64,000 bases of DNA, taken from positions 62,001-126,000 of the forward strand of contig NC_011026.1 of assembly GCF_000020525.1 (NCBI RefSeq). Reading direction: 5' to 3'. The stretch comes from Chloroherpeton thalassium ATCC 35110 (GTDB lineage Bacteria; Bacteroidota; Chlorobiia; Chlorobiales; Chloroherpetonaceae). Of the stretch, positions 25,128-33,931 are shown piece by piece. Positions within the stretch are counted from its first letter, which is position 1; each line of letters starts with the position of its first letter. The notes below the pieces were generated by a model. It was given only the letters and a program-made list of their open reading frames with translations, was not told where the DNA came from and made no database searches. The translations under genes were made by a program, and so were the position numbers.

Positions 25128-25778
25128 TTAAAATAACCGCACCACTTCGGATGGGTGCGTTACCGTTTTTTTCGCGCCGGCTGCCAGAAGCTCTTCTTTT
25201 GTGCGAAACCCCCACAGCGCGCCAACCGGATACATGCCAACGCTTGTGGCGGTTTTCATGTCGACGCCGCTATCGCCTAAATACAAAAATTGGTCAGGCG
25301 AAATCGCTAATTTTTCTATGATGCGCTTTGCACCGTAAGGATTCGGCTTTTTAGGAATGCCTTCCTTTGGACCTAAAACTTCCAAAAATGTCCATTTGCC
25401 CAAAATGCCCTTCACACACTGATGAGTTAAATCATAAGGCTTGTTTGAAAACACGGAGAATTTGACGCCTTTCGCGGCCAAATGATCAAGCATGTCTTCG
25501 ATGCCAGGATATAGCGTGGTTTCTACATCGTAGTGAGCTTGATAGTAAGTTTCAAACTCTGCTACGCACTGTGTGATGAAGTCTTCATCGACCACGCCAT
25601 CGGGCAGAGCTCTACTCATGAGCTCTCGGACGCCATCGCCAATAAAGTTTTTATACGTCGGAATGTCGTGCTCAGGAAAGCCATTCTTTCGAAGAATCGC
25701 ATTGACGCCGTTGCCAATATCACCTAATGTGTTAATTAACGTGCCGTCTAAGTCAAAAAGAACCGCGGAAAAATTCAT
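25128..25778 (-). CDS. gph: HAD-family phosphatase, phosphoglycolate phosphatase-like
   Basis: A 216-residue haloacid-dehalogenase hydrolase. Motif I is FDLDGTLINT (nucleophile Asp), motif II is in VFSNKPYD, the conserved lysine in PKKPNPYGA and the acid pair in LYLGDSGVDMKTA. The cap domain and length match Gph, which removes phosphoglycolate, though other phosphosubstrates are common in the family. The ATG at 25778 is preferred because the longer upstream frame is unconserved. It lies downstream of kaiC and kaiB in the same orientation, about 79 bases after kaiB, so an operon with the clock genes is plausible. Confidence 0.85.
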   Translation of the reverse strand: MNFSAVLFDLDGTLINTLGDIGNGVNAILRKNGFPEHDIPTYKNFIGDGVRELMSRALPDGVVDEDFITQCVAEFETYYQAHYDVETTLYPGIEDMLDHLAAKGVKFSVFSNKPYDLTHQCVKGILGKWTFLEVLGPKEGIPKKPNPYGAKRIIEKLAISPDQFLYLGDSGVDMKTATSVGMYPVGALWGFRTKEELLAAGAKKTVTHPSEVVRLF

Positions 25779-25857
25779 AAGATTTGCATTAAAAGATTTT
25801 GTGTTATGAGCAAGTTTGCCCCAAAAAACAACCCGTTCACATAAAGAAAACAAGAGA

Positions 25858-26178
25858 TTAAAGCTTATCTGGATTATATCCAAGCCCTTGAAGAACCCTT
25901 TGGGAATCACTGAAATCGCCGATGATTCGCATTTTAGGCTCGGGGGATAATTTAATCAAAAGTGGCGTGGCAAGTACATTGTCGTTTTCAAGTAGTTGCG
26001 GATTTTCGAGAACGTCATAAATTTCTAACTGGTACATTCCAGGGAAATGGGCTTCACAAATTTGTTTTAGGTTATTAATTGCAACATTTGTTTTCACGCT
26101 ATCACCCAAAACATACAGACGCAAAGCGATTGAGGTACTTTGCGCGCTCGCTCCAGATCCATTCTTATCATTCATCAT
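25858..26178 (-). CDS. kaiB: Circadian clock protein KaiB homologue
   Basis: A 106-residue KaiB-family protein. It contains LRLYVLGDS, NNLKQICEAHF, YQLEIYDVLENPQLLENDNVLATP as consecutive conserved stretches and IIGDFSD with the C-terminal RVLQGLG, all in family order. In cyanobacteria KaiB switches fold to bind the KaiC N-domain. Here it immediately follows the kaiC gene (18 bases from its stop to the ATG at 26178). The TTG at 26193 is a less likely start. No kaiA is visible in the window, as in most non-cyanobacterial systems. The role may be in circadian or stress timing. Confidence 0.95.
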   Translation of the reverse strand: MMNDKNGSGASAQSTSIALRLYVLGDSVKTNVAINNLKQICEAHFPGMYQLEIYDVLENPQLLENDNVLATPLLIKLSPEPKMRIIGDFSDSQRVLQGLGYNPDKL

Positions 26179-26196
26179 TCTATAAAAATTCAAAAG

Positions 26197-27921
26197 TTAA
26201 TAGCCTCTTTTGTAACCTCTCATTTCTTCGATTTTTTCCTTTGTTTGCGTATGCTGCGTTTTTCGCATTTCGGCCACATGCAATTGGTGCTTTAATTCAT
26301 TTTCAAAATACTCATATTCCGAGCGCAGCGATTCAATTTGGGCATCGAGTATTTTTCGTTTTCGCGCCATTTGCAAAAGAATCAGCTCCCGTTCATCTTT
26401 CATCAGAGCATCTTCCATGCTGTCGCGGGCTTCTTGCAACGTGCGCGCCGTACCCAGCCGAACGCCCTCTTGCCCTCTGTAAACCTCCATCAAATGAATG
26501 CCTTCGCTGGTAATCAAAAACTCGCGCATTTGATTCGAATGGCCCATGCCCCGAGACTTGATGATATAAATCAAGCGGTTTTGTTCATTTTGATTTCTTA
26601 CCATTTGCACAGTCATCCATGTGTCCATCAGCGAAGAAATATCCATTTGAGTGATTTCATTCTGCGCATTGGTATCCGAGAGGTTTGTCATTATGGTGGT
26701 AATGTGGCGCATTTTTAAATAATCGATCAAGCGCGACATCATCGATTTGACTTCAATCGATTCGCCTACCGCTAAAAAGCTCGAAACGGGATCAATGATT
26801 AAATGCTGCGGCTCGTACGTTTCAAGCAGTTTTATCAGTTTAACCAAGTGATATTCCAAACCGCACATGGTAGAACGCGTGGGCTCAAAAAGCAGCAATC
26901 CTTTTTCAATGAAAGGCTCAAGCTCAACGCCAATGGAGCGCATGTTTCTGACAATTTGCCAAACGGATTCCTCCATGTTGAGGTAAAGACATTTTTCACC
27001 GCGCCCGCAAGCCGCTTGCGCAAATTGACTTGCCAAGCTGGATTTGCCCGTGCCTGCTGCGCCCGTTAAGAGCACGCTGCTTCCACGATAAAATCCGCGT
27101 CCGCCCAACAGTTCATCTAACGACGAGAGCCCAGAGGGAACAAAATCAGTTGCAACATCATAGTTCAAACCCACCGAAGTGATCGGCAAAAGCGAAAGAC
27201 CCTGCTCTGAAATGATAAACGGATATTCATTTGTGCCATGAAACGAACCTCGATACTTCAATACCCTGAGCCGACGCGTGGGCACTTGGTTCTGAATCCG
27301 GTTATCCAACTGCACCACACAATCCGACACGAACGCCTCTATGCCATGTCGAGTTTTGCCATAACTATCCGTTTCGCCGGTAATGATCACCGTCACCCCT
27401 TTACTTTTCAGCCAGCGAATTAATCGGCGAAATTCTGTTCGCAGCGCACCCACATTTTTATACGTTGTAAATAAAGTTTCTACCGTATCCAGAACCACTC
27501 GTTTTGCGCCAATTTTATCTATGGCAAACTCAAGCCGAACAAATAAGCCGCCTAAATCATATTCGCCCGATTCAAGAAATTCCGAGTCGCCCAAATCCAA
27601 ATGCTTGATGAGTAGCGCGCCGCTTTGCTCAGCAGCTTCTAAGTTCCAGCCAAATGATTGCATGTCTTCAAGCAAATCTTCTTTTTTTTCCTCAAACGAG
27701 ACAAAAAGACCATGCGCCCCAAACTGCTGAATGCCTTGCACCAGAAACTCCATTGCGAGCAATGTTTTGCCACAACCTGCATTTCCAAGCACCATTGTTG
27801 ATCGTCCTTTGGGAATGCCGCCAAAAAGAACTTCATCCAATCCTTTAATGCCTGTTGGACATTTCGGAAGTCCTGCCTTCATTTTTTCTACGTTGCTCAT
27901 CGGATTGTGTTGTTCATTCAT
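26197..27921 (-). CDS. kaiC: Circadian clock ATPase KaiC homologue
   Basis: A 574-residue two-domain RecA-like ATPase. The CI domain has Walker A GNAGCGKT (residues 46-53) and catalytic Glu77-Glu78. The CII domain has Walker A GAAGTGKS (287-294) and Glu317-Glu318. The autophosphorylation site aligned with Ser431-Thr432 of cyanobacterial KaiC is Ser429-Ser430 (MDISSLMD), with Thr424 in the place of Thr426. A charged, coiled-coil-like tail of about 80 residues extends beyond the usual end. Start candidates are ATG 27921 and ATG 27900. kaiB follows by 18 bases. It likely runs a KaiA-independent phosphorylation timer, by inference. Confidence 0.95.
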   Translation of the reverse strand: MNEQHNPMSNVEKMKAGLPKCPTGIKGLDEVLFGGIPKGRSTMVLGNAGCGKTLLAMEFLVQGIQQFGAHGLFVSFEEKKEDLLEDMQSFGWNLEAAEQSGALLIKHLDLGDSEFLESGEYDLGGLFVRLEFAIDKIGAKRVVLDTVETLFTTYKNVGALRTEFRRLIRWLKSKGVTVIITGETDSYGKTRHGIEAFVSDCVVQLDNRIQNQVPTRRLRVLKYRGSFHGTNEYPFIISEQGLSLLPITSVGLNYDVATDFVPSGLSSLDELLGGRGFYRGSSVLLTGAAGTGKSSLASQFAQAACGRGEKCLYLNMEESVWQIVRNMRSIGVELEPFIEKGLLLFEPTRSTMCGLEYHLVKLIKLLETYEPQHLIIDPVSSFLAVGESIEVKSMMSRLIDYLKMRHITTIMTNLSDTNAQNEITQMDISSLMDTWMTVQMVRNQNEQNRLIYIIKSRGMGHSNQMREFLITSEGIHLMEVYRGQEGVRLGTARTLQEARDSMEDALMKDERELILLQMARKRKILDAQIESLRSEYEYFENELKHQLHVAEMRKTQHTQTKEKIEEMRGYKRGY

Positions 27922-27980
27922 TTCAAATGTAAAATCTGTGAAATCATGAAAGGCCTGCTTTATCAAAATTGAAAATCAGC

Positions 27981-28175
27981 CTAATCGGAAAATAGCTCGA
28001 GAGAAGCAAGAGCATCCTCTTCATCGCTGGTTAGAGAGAAGCTATTATTAATGAAGTTAGGAATTTTTCTCAAAAAGAGGAGAAAAACCTTAACCATGAA
28101 CGTGCTTATCAGAAAAGAAAATACCGCCATGGAGACGCTTTTAGCAATCCGCTGAAGCAAAACGCCTTCACGCAA
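27981..28175 (-). CDS. Doubtful small membrane ORF upstream of kaiC
   Basis: A 64-residue frame, unrecognised, with one strongly hydrophobic helix (MAVFSFLISTFMVKVFLLFL) and an acidic C-terminus (SDEEDALASLELFSD). It is on the same strand as kaiC, just upstream, in a 268-base gap. A real small membrane protein is possible, but the signal is weak. Confidence 0.25.
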   Translation of the reverse strand: MREGVLLQRIAKSVSMAVFSFLISTFMVKVFLLFLRKIPNFINNSFSLTSDEEDALASLELFSD

Positions 28176-28189
28176 ATGGTTAGAACACG

Positions 28190-30736
28190 CTATTTTAAAA
28201 GCAGCATTTTCTTGGTTTCCAAAAATGACCCGACACGAATTTGGTAGAAATACACGCCGCTTGCCAACATGCTGGCATCAAATCGGTAGACATGCCAGCC
28301 GGCACTCGCTTGAATTTGCTCAGTCTTGATTCTTCTACCAAGCTGGTCAAAAATTTTCAAGGTCGCTGTTCCAGCCTGCGGCAAACTAAAACGAATGAGC
28401 GTACTCGGGTTGAACGGATTCGGGTAATTTTGCTCGAGCGCGTATTCATACGCTTTCGTTTCGGGCTCGGCGGCCACGACTTGCGTGATTTCAATACTGA
28501 CCGTTTGCGAATATTCATGGCGCTCGCCGGAAATATCCACACTCACAATTGTGTAGTTGTAAGTTTCGCCCAGATGGATTTGCGTATCCGTGAAGTTGTA
28601 ATTTGTGGCGAGGCTGGTTGTCCCTTGCCCTTTCAGCGCATCTATATTTTTATAAGACGCGATTTCCACGCCATCGCGATATAGTATGAAACCTTCGTTT
28701 CCGGCTTCCGATGCGGTTTGCCATTTGAGCAAAACGCCCGAGCTGGCGACTGTTCCCGTAAAACGCTGAAGTTCAACGGGTAAGGGTGAATCTTCAAATC
28801 CACCGACAATCACCCAATCCGAAAAGCTTTGAACATGTTCCGCAACCACTTTATTGAGCGACGTATCGGAACTGGCCGCACGCGGATATTTTCGCCACGA
28901 AACGCCGTTCCACGCGGCAAGTTGAAGCTCAAACTCGGCAGTGTGCGAAAAACCAGCGCGAGCAAGCTGCGCGTCGGTGTAGAACATCTCGATGGTGGCG
29001 CTATCCGGTGTGCCGCTCAGTTGCACAAATCCAAGCAGCGCACGATCCTGAGCGCCCAGCGCATGATGAAGCGAATCGCTGAAAATTTTGTAGGAATTCA
29101 TGAGAGTTGGCGTGGCGTCGGCATCGTCGTAGATGGCCAAGAGCGGAAGCGATTCATCCACAAGACCAACGCCAACTTTTGCCGAATCGCCATTTGCAAG
29201 CGTTTGTGCGGCTGCTTCGCCATAAAAACACGGCGATCCTTTATCCGTATTCGTGTTGCTTAAAGTATGTGTCGCCGCCACAAAATCCGACTGCGAGAGA
29301 AGGCCGTCATAGCCAAGCGCAAGATTGGCGAGCTCCAAAGCGACGCCAGCGCCAAACACATCACCATCGGTATAATCGACACGCGCGATCTCGCCGCCAC
29401 CCAACGAGTCAGGCTCAACAAGCACAATTTCATCTGCGCCATTGCCGATGGTAACATTTGTAAAAACATAATCCGGCACAAGCGATCCATCGCCAAGCGG
29501 GTCGCTGCTTTTGGCAAAAAGCAAAAACCCATGAGGCGAAATGCTAAGCGTGCCGTTGTTTGCAATTGTATGCGCGTCCGAGCCATCATCTTTGATGAGG
29601 TAGCCCTCCAGATTAAATGTGGAATCCGTCGGATTATAGAGCTCGATATACTCACCGAGAGCGTCGCTGGTAAAGTTAGGATTTGCCATGAACTCGCTGA
29701 TGATGAGTTCGCCAGCAAGCGGCTTATTTGGTCGCGTTTGCACATTGAACGAAGCTGAAGCGCTGAGCAACAAGTCGCCGCTTGTGCGCGAAACCAGGAG
29801 CGCCAAATTATTTTCAACTTCAGCGTATGCCAAACCGGAAATCGTAACGGAAGAGGCATCGCGAGCAATCGTCGCAGAAAGTGCGCCGCTAAGCTTTTCA
29901 GGCGAGCCCGAAGTAAGCGAAAGCTGTATGCCGGTTTCTTCCTGAACCGGCTGCGCCCTGCCAGCAGAATCCAACGCGCTCACTACCACGCTAAACCATT
30001 TATCCGCATAAGGATCGCGCCCTTGATTCACCACGATCTGAAGTTTGGTAGGAAAAAACACCGGATTGCCGCTGAAGCGAGATCCGTCATTTTTCGTGCC
30101 TGGAGAAAAAATCGCCCCTGCAGCCGCCGTTGCAGCGGAATGTTTGACGAACGCACCGGAGAGATCGGGGTCGCGTGTTAAGGATTCGTTTTGCCCACCT
30201 TCTGCGCCGTAGCTCGCAGACGCGTGCACTGCTGCGCTATCCGAAAGCGTTAGGTCATCGCCAGTATTGTTTAGCCCTAACCTCCCCGTTGATGAAACTT
30301 GCACCAAACTGCCACCAAATGAACCTGCGGGCACGCCGCCGCCAAAAATCACAATCGATCCGCTATCGGGCACGAGCGTTCCGGCCTCAAATGTATGGCG
30401 AACGCCCACGCCATCCGAAAGCGTCCAGCCGCCGAGGTCAACCGACGCGCCGCTCAAGTTCAAAATTTCCACAAATTCATCGTCGCTGGAATCAACCGTG
30501 CCGTCGCCATTTGCATCACCGGCTGTGGCGTCAGGATCTGCTAAAATTTCGTTGATTACCCAACCACCACTTGCAAGGCCGCTCGCGCCGGATTTATCGC
30601 GTTCCTTATCGATGGATATTTTTTCAATGTTTGAAAAATCAGTCCTTTGCCACGCACTTTGCGCAAAAGCCCGTTTTGCCAAAAGAAAAATTGCCAAAAT
30701 ACAAATGGATGCAAAAAACAGATTTTTCACCATCAT
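28190..30736 (-). CDS. Type IX-secreted lamin-tail-domain protein
   Basis: An 848-residue exported protein. After a signal peptide (IFLLAKRAFAQ) come a lamin-tail domain (VINEILADPDA, FVEILNLSGASVDLGGW; about residues 55-170) and a second copy (LIISEFMANPNF, EYIELYNPTDSTFNLEG; about 342-450). A calcium-like DANGDGTVDSSDD loop lies inside the first. The C-terminal 85 residues are a Por secretion sorting domain (YPNPFNPSTLIRFSL, LKIFDQLGRRI, GVYFYQI, KMLLLK). Such proteins cross the outer membrane by the type IX system and are anchored or released. Its function is structural or surface-related, not determined. Confidence 0.93.
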   Translation of the reverse strand: MMVKNLFFASICILAIFLLAKRAFAQSAWQRTDFSNIEKISIDKERDKSGASGLASGGWVINEILADPDATAGDANGDGTVDSSDDEFVEILNLSGASVDLGGWTLSDGVGVRHTFEAGTLVPDSGSIVIFGGGVPAGSFGGSLVQVSSTGRLGLNNTGDDLTLSDSAAVHASASYGAEGGQNESLTRDPDLSGAFVKHSAATAAAGAIFSPGTKNDGSRFSGNPVFFPTKLQIVVNQGRDPYADKWFSVVVSALDSAGRAQPVQEETGIQLSLTSGSPEKLSGALSATIARDASSVTISGLAYAEVENNLALLVSRTSGDLLLSASASFNVQTRPNKPLAGELIISEFMANPNFTSDALGEYIELYNPTDSTFNLEGYLIKDDGSDAHTIANNGTLSISPHGFLLFAKSSDPLGDGSLVPDYVFTNVTIGNGADEIVLVEPDSLGGGEIARVDYTDGDVFGAGVALELANLALGYDGLLSQSDFVAATHTLSNTNTDKGSPCFYGEAAAQTLANGDSAKVGVGLVDESLPLLAIYDDADATPTLMNSYKIFSDSLHHALGAQDRALLGFVQLSGTPDSATIEMFYTDAQLARAGFSHTAEFELQLAAWNGVSWRKYPRAASSDTSLNKVVAEHVQSFSDWVIVGGFEDSPLPVELQRFTGTVASSGVLLKWQTASEAGNEGFILYRDGVEIASYKNIDALKGQGTTSLATNYNFTDTQIHLGETYNYTIVSVDISGERHEYSQTVSIEITQVVAAEPETKAYEYALEQNYPNPFNPSTLIRFSLPQAGTATLKIFDQLGRRIKTEQIQASAGWHVYRFDASMLASGVYFYQIRVGSFLETKKMLLLK

Positions 30737-30842
30737 GCTCTAAAGTTGGGGGTTAAAGAAGCGTCCTGTTGGGGACAGGAACATTTAGGTTTGGAAGTTA
30801 CAATTTCTTCGGATTTTTTTTGCAAAAATTGAGCAACGCGGG

Positions 30843-31586
30843 CTAACCTTCCGGCTCGCGAATCGCCGCCGAAAGCAGATTTGCGCGCACCATTGCAACC
30901 GCAAAAATACCAGCTGTTTCGGCACGAAGCACACTTTCGCCAAGCGTCATTTCTTGAAATCCTGCCTGTTTAGCCGCCAGCACTTCCGCTTCCGTGAAGC
31001 CGCCTTCGCCTCCGATTAAAAACAAAATGCTTTTGCCGGAAAAACCTTGTACAAGATGTTGCGCCGAATTCTCATACGCAATCAGCTTGACTTCATCGTT
31101 TCGCTTCAGCACTTCCTCAAATGGCTGAATTGGATGCAGCTTCGGAAACCACATTTGCCGAGACTGCTTCGAGGCCGCCAGCACAATTTTTTCCCAACGC
31201 TCATGCTTTTTTTCATATTGCTTTTCGGCAGGGCGAGAAACGGTTCTGTGCGTCATCATTGGCAATATTTCCGCCACACCAAGCTCGGTCGCCTTTTCCA
31301 GAAAAAAATCGAAGCGCTCTGAGGCTTTCATCAGAGAAAGCGCAACGGCGATTTTGGTTTTTGGCGCAGGCTTTTTTTCCTGACTCAGGATTTTCAGCTC
31401 GGCTGAATTTTTGCCAATCTGTTCTATTTCAGTTTGAAAACAAGTTCCTCGACCGTCGGTTATCCAAAGCGTATCGCCTGATTTTTTGCGAACCACCCTA
31501 ACAATGTGATGAAACTCTTGGTCGGCGAGTTCTATACGATTTTTAGTTAGGTCAATGTGCGATTCCGGGACAAAAAAAAGTTCCAT
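30843..31586 (-). CDS. rsmE: 16S rRNA m3U1498 methyltransferase RsmE
   Basis: A 247-residue SPOUT methyltransferase that methylates N3 of U1498 in 16S rRNA. The N-terminal PUA-like part has HHIVRVVRKKSGD. The SPOUT core shows ALSLMKASERFDFFLEKATELGVAEILPM, the SKQSRQMWFPKL stretch, and the SAM-binding knot LIGGEGGFTEAEV and LGESVLRAETAGIFAVA. All are diagnostic. It is transcribed divergently from the UPF0316 membrane protein. Confidence 0.95.
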   Translation of the reverse strand: MELFFVPESHIDLTKNRIELADQEFHHIVRVVRKKSGDTLWITDGRGTCFQTEIEQIGKNSAELKILSQEKKPAPKTKIAVALSLMKASERFDFFLEKATELGVAEILPMMTHRTVSRPAEKQYEKKHERWEKIVLAASKQSRQMWFPKLHPIQPFEEVLKRNDEVKLIAYENSAQHLVQGFSGKSILFLIGGEGGFTEAEVLAAKQAGFQEMTLGESVLRAETAGIFAVAMVRANLLSAAIREPEG

Positions 31587-31760
31587 AAGTCAATTTTACT
31601 ATCAAGATTTTTCGGCGCTAAAAAAGCCGTTCTCCTTGCAAAATATAGCGAGTTTAAAGAAATGAATCGCAACAGACCGCCAATTTTGCATCGCAGAGAC
31701 GCACTTTGATGCGTATATTTACCGTAATGATTTTATCAACTCATTAACCCGCCCGTTGCT

Positions 31761-32318
31761 ATGCAACCCGAAATTTTGCTCCTTGGAATCGGAATTTTTA
31801 TGCTTCGGACTGTTGATGTATCGCTTGGCACGCTGCGAACCATTAGCATTATTCAAGGCCGGTTGACCGCGTCGTTCTTTTTAGGGCTCGTGGAGGTTTC
31901 AATTTGGCTAACCATCATCTCGGCAACGCTACAATACATTTCACAAAATCCAATGATTGGCATTTTCTATGCCTTAGGTTTTTCGACAGGAAATGTGGTA
32001 GGCATCTTTTTAGAACGCAAAGTTCCGATAGGGAATGTGACCATGAGACTTTTCGTCAAAGAAAAAGATCTCGATTTGGTGGAAAAGCTTCGGGAAAAAG
32101 GTTTTTCCATTACCAAATTTTCGGGAGAAGGGCATTCTGGTGCGGTGTATTTGCTCTTTTGCTTTACGCAAAAAAAGCGCTTACCAGAATTTTTAGCGGA
32201 AATTCAAAGCCGCGATGAGGTTTTCTACACTGTTGATTACGGCGGCTATGGCGCTAAAATTTTAGCCCCAACCCCAACCCAACCCACTGGCTGGCGCAAC
32301 AAATTAAAATTCAAATAG
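31761..32318 (+). CDS. UPF0316 / DUF2179-type membrane protein
   Basis: A 185-residue protein with about three transmembrane helices (EILLLGIGIFMLRTVDVSLGT, FFLGLVEVSIWLTIISATL, MIGIFYALGFSTGNVVGIFLE given as separate helices) and a C-terminal soluble DUF2179-like domain (DLDLVEKLREKGFSITKFSGEGHSGAVYLLF read in parts) that ends VDYGGYGAKI. The VDVSLGTLRTISIIQG signature marks UPF0316. The function of the family is not known. Its C-terminal domain is also found in other membrane proteins. Confidence 0.9.
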   Translation: MQPEILLLGIGIFMLRTVDVSLGTLRTISIIQGRLTASFFLGLVEVSIWLTIISATLQYISQNPMIGIFYALGFSTGNVVGIFLERKVPIGNVTMRLFVKEKDLDLVEKLREKGFSITKFSGEGHSGAVYLLFCFTQKKRLPEFLAEIQSRDEVFYTVDYGGYGAKILAPTPTQPTGWRNKLKFK

Positions 32319-32342
32319 ACTTTCGAAACAGCGCACGCCGAT

Positions 32343-32388
32343 CTTTCTGGAAACCCTGAAAAACCGGATCTACATGGTTTCCAGAAAG
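32343..32388. repeat. 13-bp perfect inverted repeat at convergent gene ends
   Basis: CTTTCTGGAAACC (32343-32355) is perfectly complementary to 32376-32388, separated by 20 bases. One arm overlaps the last codons of the GNAT gene. No T-run is present on either side. It may act as a factor-independent-like stop structure between the two convergent genes. Confidence 0.6.
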
Positions 32389-32867
32389 TGCTTTAGTTCC
32401 GCTTCAGTCAGGCGATAGGGAAGCCATTCTTTGGTTTGCTTGGCGCCGGTTTTCTCATAGAATTCGATGGCTGGTTTGTTCCAGTCGAGCACTTGCCATT
32501 CCATGCGCCCGCAGCCGCGCTCGAGTGCAAGCTGAGCAAAAAACTTGAAAAAAGCCGTTCCTACACGCTTGCCGCGAAAAGCTTCATCCACGAAAATATC
32601 TTCCAGATAAAGCGTCGGCTTCGCCAAAAAGCTTGAAAATGTCTCAAAAATCATGGCAAAACCAACCGGCTGCTTATCAAAATACGCCAGAAAAGCTTCG
32701 TACTTTGGCTTCTCCGAAAAACCATATTTTTTCAAGCGCGCTTTGGCGTCGGCGTCGGGCGGCGTGAGGCTTTCGTAGTTCGCGAAGGCTACGATCTGCG
32801 AGAAAAAAACCTCAAAGTTTTGCTCCGTGACCGGCTCAATTTCTATATGTTCAAAATCGGTTTTCAT
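32370..32867 (-). CDS. GNAT family N-acetyltransferase
   Basis: A 165-residue Gcn5-related acetyltransferase. The acetyl-CoA loop is FRGKRVGTAFFKF (R/Q-x-x-G-x-G/A pattern), preceded by LYLEDIFVDEAFRGK and followed by CGRMEWQVLDWNKPAIEFYEKTGA, a diagnostic stretch. It resembles the diamine/spermidine N-acetyltransferase-like group of GNATs. The acceptor is unknown. It is transcribed alone on the minus strand, and its 3' end lies inside the inverted repeat at 32343-32388. Confidence 0.9.
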   Translation of the reverse strand: MKTDFEHIEIEPVTEQNFEVFFSQIVAFANYESLTPPDADAKARLKKYGFSEKPKYEAFLAYFDKQPVGFAMIFETFSSFLAKPTLYLEDIFVDEAFRGKRVGTAFFKFFAQLALERGCGRMEWQVLDWNKPAIEFYEKTGAKQTKEWLPYRLTEAELKHFLETM

Positions 32868-33050
32868 AATTCAGCAACAAATTTAAATGGCCAGCGATGT
32901 TAAGAAATGGGCTGCAATACTTTTGCTTCGGCAAAAAAAAAATTTGCAAGGCACTTCAAAAAAACAGGTCAGTTGGCTTGGCCATTCCCAAAAGCATCGC
33001 AGATTTTTTTCATTTCTAACGAGGCCAAAGCCAAGCGCCGTGAAGGGAGA

Positions 33051-33569
33051 TTATTCAGCAATTTCCACATCGCCAAACGAAATCAGCCGTCCCATACCGT
33101 CATAAATTCGGAGGCGAAATTGCTTCCCCTGAATTTGCGTCAGAGAGCTGCTTGGCGAAAGTCCGACCAAGCTAAAAGAAAAAGTTTTTGCGCCATAAGA
33201 CACATCGGGCAATTGATATAGAAACACCCCGACACTGTTGATGTTGTTCGCATAAATATAAACGCCCGATTCTGGAATGTTCGCGATGAATGTCATCGTG
33301 ATGGTCACAATGCCATTGCTTGTTGGATTTGGATAAGCCGGCTTGATATAAACATTATTTTTGAAATAATTTTGAATGCGCCAATCGTTCGAATCCTCAT
33401 CGACCACATTTCCAGTTGCATCCGTTTCAGTAATTTCGCCGTCGGAGCTGTTGGAAATATCTTCCTCGTCTGTGCCAACCGAACAGCCCGCTGCGAGCCA
33501 AAACAGCAACAAAACCACTGCCGCTTGCCGCCAACGCATCGCGATTTGCAAAAATTTATTTCTGTTCAT
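33051..33569 (-). CDS. Lipoprotein with YPNP sorting-like domain
   Basis: A 172-residue protein. A signal peptide with a lipobox LLFWLAAGC (Cys29) is followed by an acidic linker (GTDEEDISNSSDGEITETDATG) and a beta-sandwich-like domain. That domain starts AYPNPTSNGIVTITM and includes RLRIYDGMGRLISFGD, the pattern of a type IX C-terminal sorting domain. A short truncated core in a lipoprotein is unusual, since sorting domains normally end soluble cargo. It may be an inner- or outer-membrane anchored protein that adopts the same fold. Function unknown. Confidence 0.75.
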   Translation of the reverse strand: MNRNKFLQIAMRWRQAAVVLLLFWLAAGCSVGTDEEDISNSSDGEITETDATGNVVDEDSNDWRIQNYFKNNVYIKPAYPNPTSNGIVTITMTFIANIPESGVYIYANNINSVGVFLYQLPDVSYGAKTFSFSLVGLSPSSSLTQIQGKQFRLRIYDGMGRLISFGDVEIAE

Positions 33570-33931
33570 TTCTAACGGTTTCGTTATCAGTGAAATATTT
33601 AAAAATATTCAGCCTAACCGATTATGGCAAGCCCGCCATTTTTCCTAAGCGGGAAACCGGCGCGAGAAACAAGGTCGCCTGCAGAACATAATTTTGCGAG
33701 TGGCTCAACACGCAAGAACTTCTTTTTCTCCATCGGTTATCTTATCACAAACATTTTATTTTGATTGTTTGTATTTGTTTCGATATTTGAACCGCAGGAA
33801 CGCATTTCCTGAAAATAGCGCAAAGATCTGCTCGCTTAGTTCTATGCGCAGAAAAATTTATTTTATTTCGCAAGAGAGCACAGCGAACCGTCCGCAGCCT
33901 CTTGAAGCAAACGCAATCAACCGATTTATTT
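33570..33931. other. Intergenic region before the lycopene cyclase-like gene
   Basis: About 360 bases between divergent genes, AT-rich in the middle, holding presumed promoters of the lipoprotein and the CruA-like gene. I see no conserved small gene or hairpin beyond a short AATATTT/AAATATT symmetry near 33595-33610. Confidence 0.4.
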
